Source: Chlorobiales bacterium (lineage in GTDB: Bacteria; Bacteroidota; Chlorobiia; Chlorobiales; Chlorobiaceae). From it: DNA of 13,819 nt. The position numbers and the translations under genes were made by a program. Below are positions 12,998-13,819 of this stretch, piece by piece. The stretch lies in NCBI GenBank assembly GCA_022360275.1, contig JAKSDC010000164.1, positions 1-13,819 on the forward strand, in the 5' to 3' direction. The notes under the pieces are model-generated. The model saw only the letters and a program-made list of their open reading frames with translations. It ran no database searches and was not told the DNA's origin. Every line of letters begins with the position of its first letter. Position 1 is the stretch's first letter.

Positions 12998-13177
12998 ATG
13001 GCAGAATCAGTACCTCCGGCAAAGCCGGCAGCTAAAGCGGCAAAAGGAACTCCTGTAGCAAAATCAGCCCCGGCAAAAAAACAGGCGCCTCAAGGAAAGA
13101 AATCTTCAAATCTTGAGAAGCCCATGAGGATGGCGCCAATCAATACAGGGTTAGAAAACAAGTACCGAAACGTCTGA
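12998..13177 (+). CDS. Small basic Ala/Pro/Lys-rich protein
   Basis: A 59-residue protein not found by a 60-residue cut-off. Residues 2-36 are almost only Ala, Pro, Lys, Gly and Ser (AESVPPAKPAAKAAKGTPVA and onward), probably disordered and strongly basic. The C-terminal 22 residues are different: NLEKPMRMAPINTGLENKYR, which looks like a defined binding segment. AGGA lies 3 bases before the ATG, a short but usable spacing. The family is not recognised. The Ala/Pro/Lys tail resembles in composition the N-terminal extension of green sulfur bacterial PscB, and also histone-H1-like tails. No signal peptide or membrane span. Third-position and residue bias make chance unlikely. Confidence 0.65.
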   Translation: MAESVPPAKPAAKAAKGTPVAKSAPAKKQAPQGKKSSNLEKPMRMAPINTGLENKYRNV

Positions 13178-13235
13178 AATTCCTCAACGATTTCTGTTCC
13201 CCGTTTACCTCTGAGGGGAGGTTAACCTGGATGGG

Positions 13236-13263
13236 TTGTTGTTTTCCTGCCTTCTATTATAAA
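13236..13263 (+). promoter_or_regulatory. Possible promoter of the alkaline phosphatase gene
   Basis: TTGTTG (13236-13241), 16 bp, TATAAA (13258-13263). It would give a leader of about 135 bases that contains the inverted repeat at 13296-13347. No Pho box was recognised. Confidence 0.35.
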
Positions 13264-13295
13264 GCTTTCCTTTCGGATTGCGGGACCGAGCGCAC

Positions 13296-13347
13296 TTGCA
13301 GTCGGTAGTGAAAACTTTTGGGAACGAAGCCTTCAGGATGACTGCAA
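13296..13347 (+). repeat. Inverted repeat in the phosphatase leader
   Basis: TTGCAGTC (13296-13303) and GACTGCAA (13340-13347) are perfectly complementary with 36 bases between, so the leader RNA can close an 8-bp stem about 55 bases before the start codon. It matches no riboswitch I can name. Confidence 0.4.
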
Positions 13348-13402
13348 ATCAGATATTTTTTCCTTTTATCAACCGCCAGGAAATAGTAGAACAGGAGAAA
13401 AT

Positions 13403-13819
13403 ATGATGATTCAGATGGCTTTGCGTTTTACCGGAACCTTTTTGCTTTTGCTGTGTCTCGTCCTCGATGCCGGTGCGGCGACGCATCTGGCTCCCCTGAA
13501 AAAAACAAAGAAGGGGAACGTCATCTTTTTCCATCCTGACGGGACCAGCGTCTCGCACTGGACGGCAGCACGCATGACAATTGCCGGCCCGGACGGTACG
13601 ATCAACTGGGATCGCCTGCCCAACATGGCTGTTTACCGTGGACACATGAAGACATCGCTTACCTCCACATCGCACGGTGGCGCCACCACTCATGCGTTCG
13701 GGGTGAAGGTCGAGCCGGATTCCTACGGCATGGATCGCGACCGTCCGCTGACGGCGCTTTCCGGCAAACCGATGAGCATCATGAAGGAGGCTCTCGAATC
13801 CGGGATAGCAGTCGGCGTC
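13403..13819 (+). CDS. Secreted alkaline phosphatase (5' part, runs off the window)
   Basis: 139 codons are visible and the frame is open at the right edge. AGGAG lies 5 bases before the ATG at 13403. Residues 1-26 are a Sec signal peptide: a short basic start, the hydrophobic core FTGTFLLLLCLVL and a cleavage motif DAGA, so the enzyme acts in the periplasm. KKGNVIFFHPDGTSVSHW contains the first metal-ligand Asp of the alkaline phosphatase superfamily, and TSTSHGGATTHAFGVK corresponds to the nucleophile Ser/Thr loop. WDRLPNMAVYRG and the SGKPMSIMKEALESGIAVGV region are typical of the phosphatases annotated in green sulfur bacteria, as I recall. It would release phosphate from organic esters. 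It is separated from the defence genes and may be the edge of the core genome. Confidence 0.9.
   Translation, partial: MMIQMALRFTGTFLLLLCLVLDAGAATHLAPLKKTKKGNVIFFHPDGTSVSHWTAARMTIAGPDGTINWDRLPNMAVYRGHMKTSLTSTSHGGATTHAFGVKVEPDSYGMDRDRPLTALSGKPMSIMKEALESGIAVGV

Noticed and set aside
13209..13230. Hairpin TTTACCTC / GAGGTTAA after the small basic protein as a terminator
   Set aside because: The stem has a mismatch and is not followed by a T-run.
13285..13350. Possible cyclic-di-GMP-I (GEMM) or cobalamin riboswitch before the phosphatase gene
   Set aside because: GGGAACGAAGCC only loosely resembles the GEMM core; the second conserved half and the matching stems are missing.
1..13819. CRISPR array, tRNA or rRNA
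   Set aside because: No evenly spaced direct repeats with unique spacers and no cloverleaf or rRNA-like sequence were seen.

Overview
The window looks like an accessory (defence and mobile-gene) region of a bacterial chromosome, most likely a green sulfur bacterium (Chlorobiaceae; Chlorobium or Prosthecochloris type). That guess rests on the alkaline phosphatase at the right edge, which resembles, as I recall them, the secreted phosphatases of that group, and on a small Ala/Pro/Lys-rich protein of a composition also seen in the N-terminal tail of the green sulfur reaction-centre subunit PscB. It is an inference; there is no rRNA or marker gene here.

Left edge (1-1303): the last codons of a gene run straight into an integron attC site (48-122) with paired R and L boxes and one unpaired base in L''. 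After it come a 50-codon remnant of a DUF1016/YhcG-type nuclease and a parDE toxin-antitoxin pair. The pair has a readable promoter overlapped by an operator with 10-bp periodicity.

Centre (1304-9330): an unrecognised 264-residue protein, then a complete type I restriction-modification operon hsdM-hsdS-X-hsdR. X is a four-helix-bundle protein with a C-terminal suffix domain. The four genes overlap by 4, 8 and 4 bp, so they are probably translated in a coupled way. hsdS has two AT-rich target-recognition domains between GC-richer conserved blocks. The linker of X is encoded by 9-bp repeats in inverted arrangement that could fold into a long hairpin.

Right part (9331-12720): a small possible ORF coupled to a GIY-YIG (MUG113/T5orf172-like) protein on the plus strand. 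On the minus strand follow a flavodoxin-like gene with a clear terminator, a higB-higA pair, and a vapB-vapC pair with its own promoter and palindromic operator. A 144-bp MITE-like element with terminal inverted repeats sits behind the vapBC promoter. Short dispersed copies of a sequence built on GGGGACATTC and CGTAACCMCAATAAGTCG lie at the boundaries of nearly every module.

Right edge (12721-13819): a repeat-derived stretch, a 59-residue basic protein too short for usual ORF cut-offs, and the 5' part of a secreted alkaline phosphatase that runs off the window.

Together this is a stack of separate stress and defence modules (three toxin-antitoxin pairs, one type I system, one GIY-YIG gene) held between small repeats, next to an integron site. 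No CRISPR array, tRNA, rRNA or full insertion sequence was seen.
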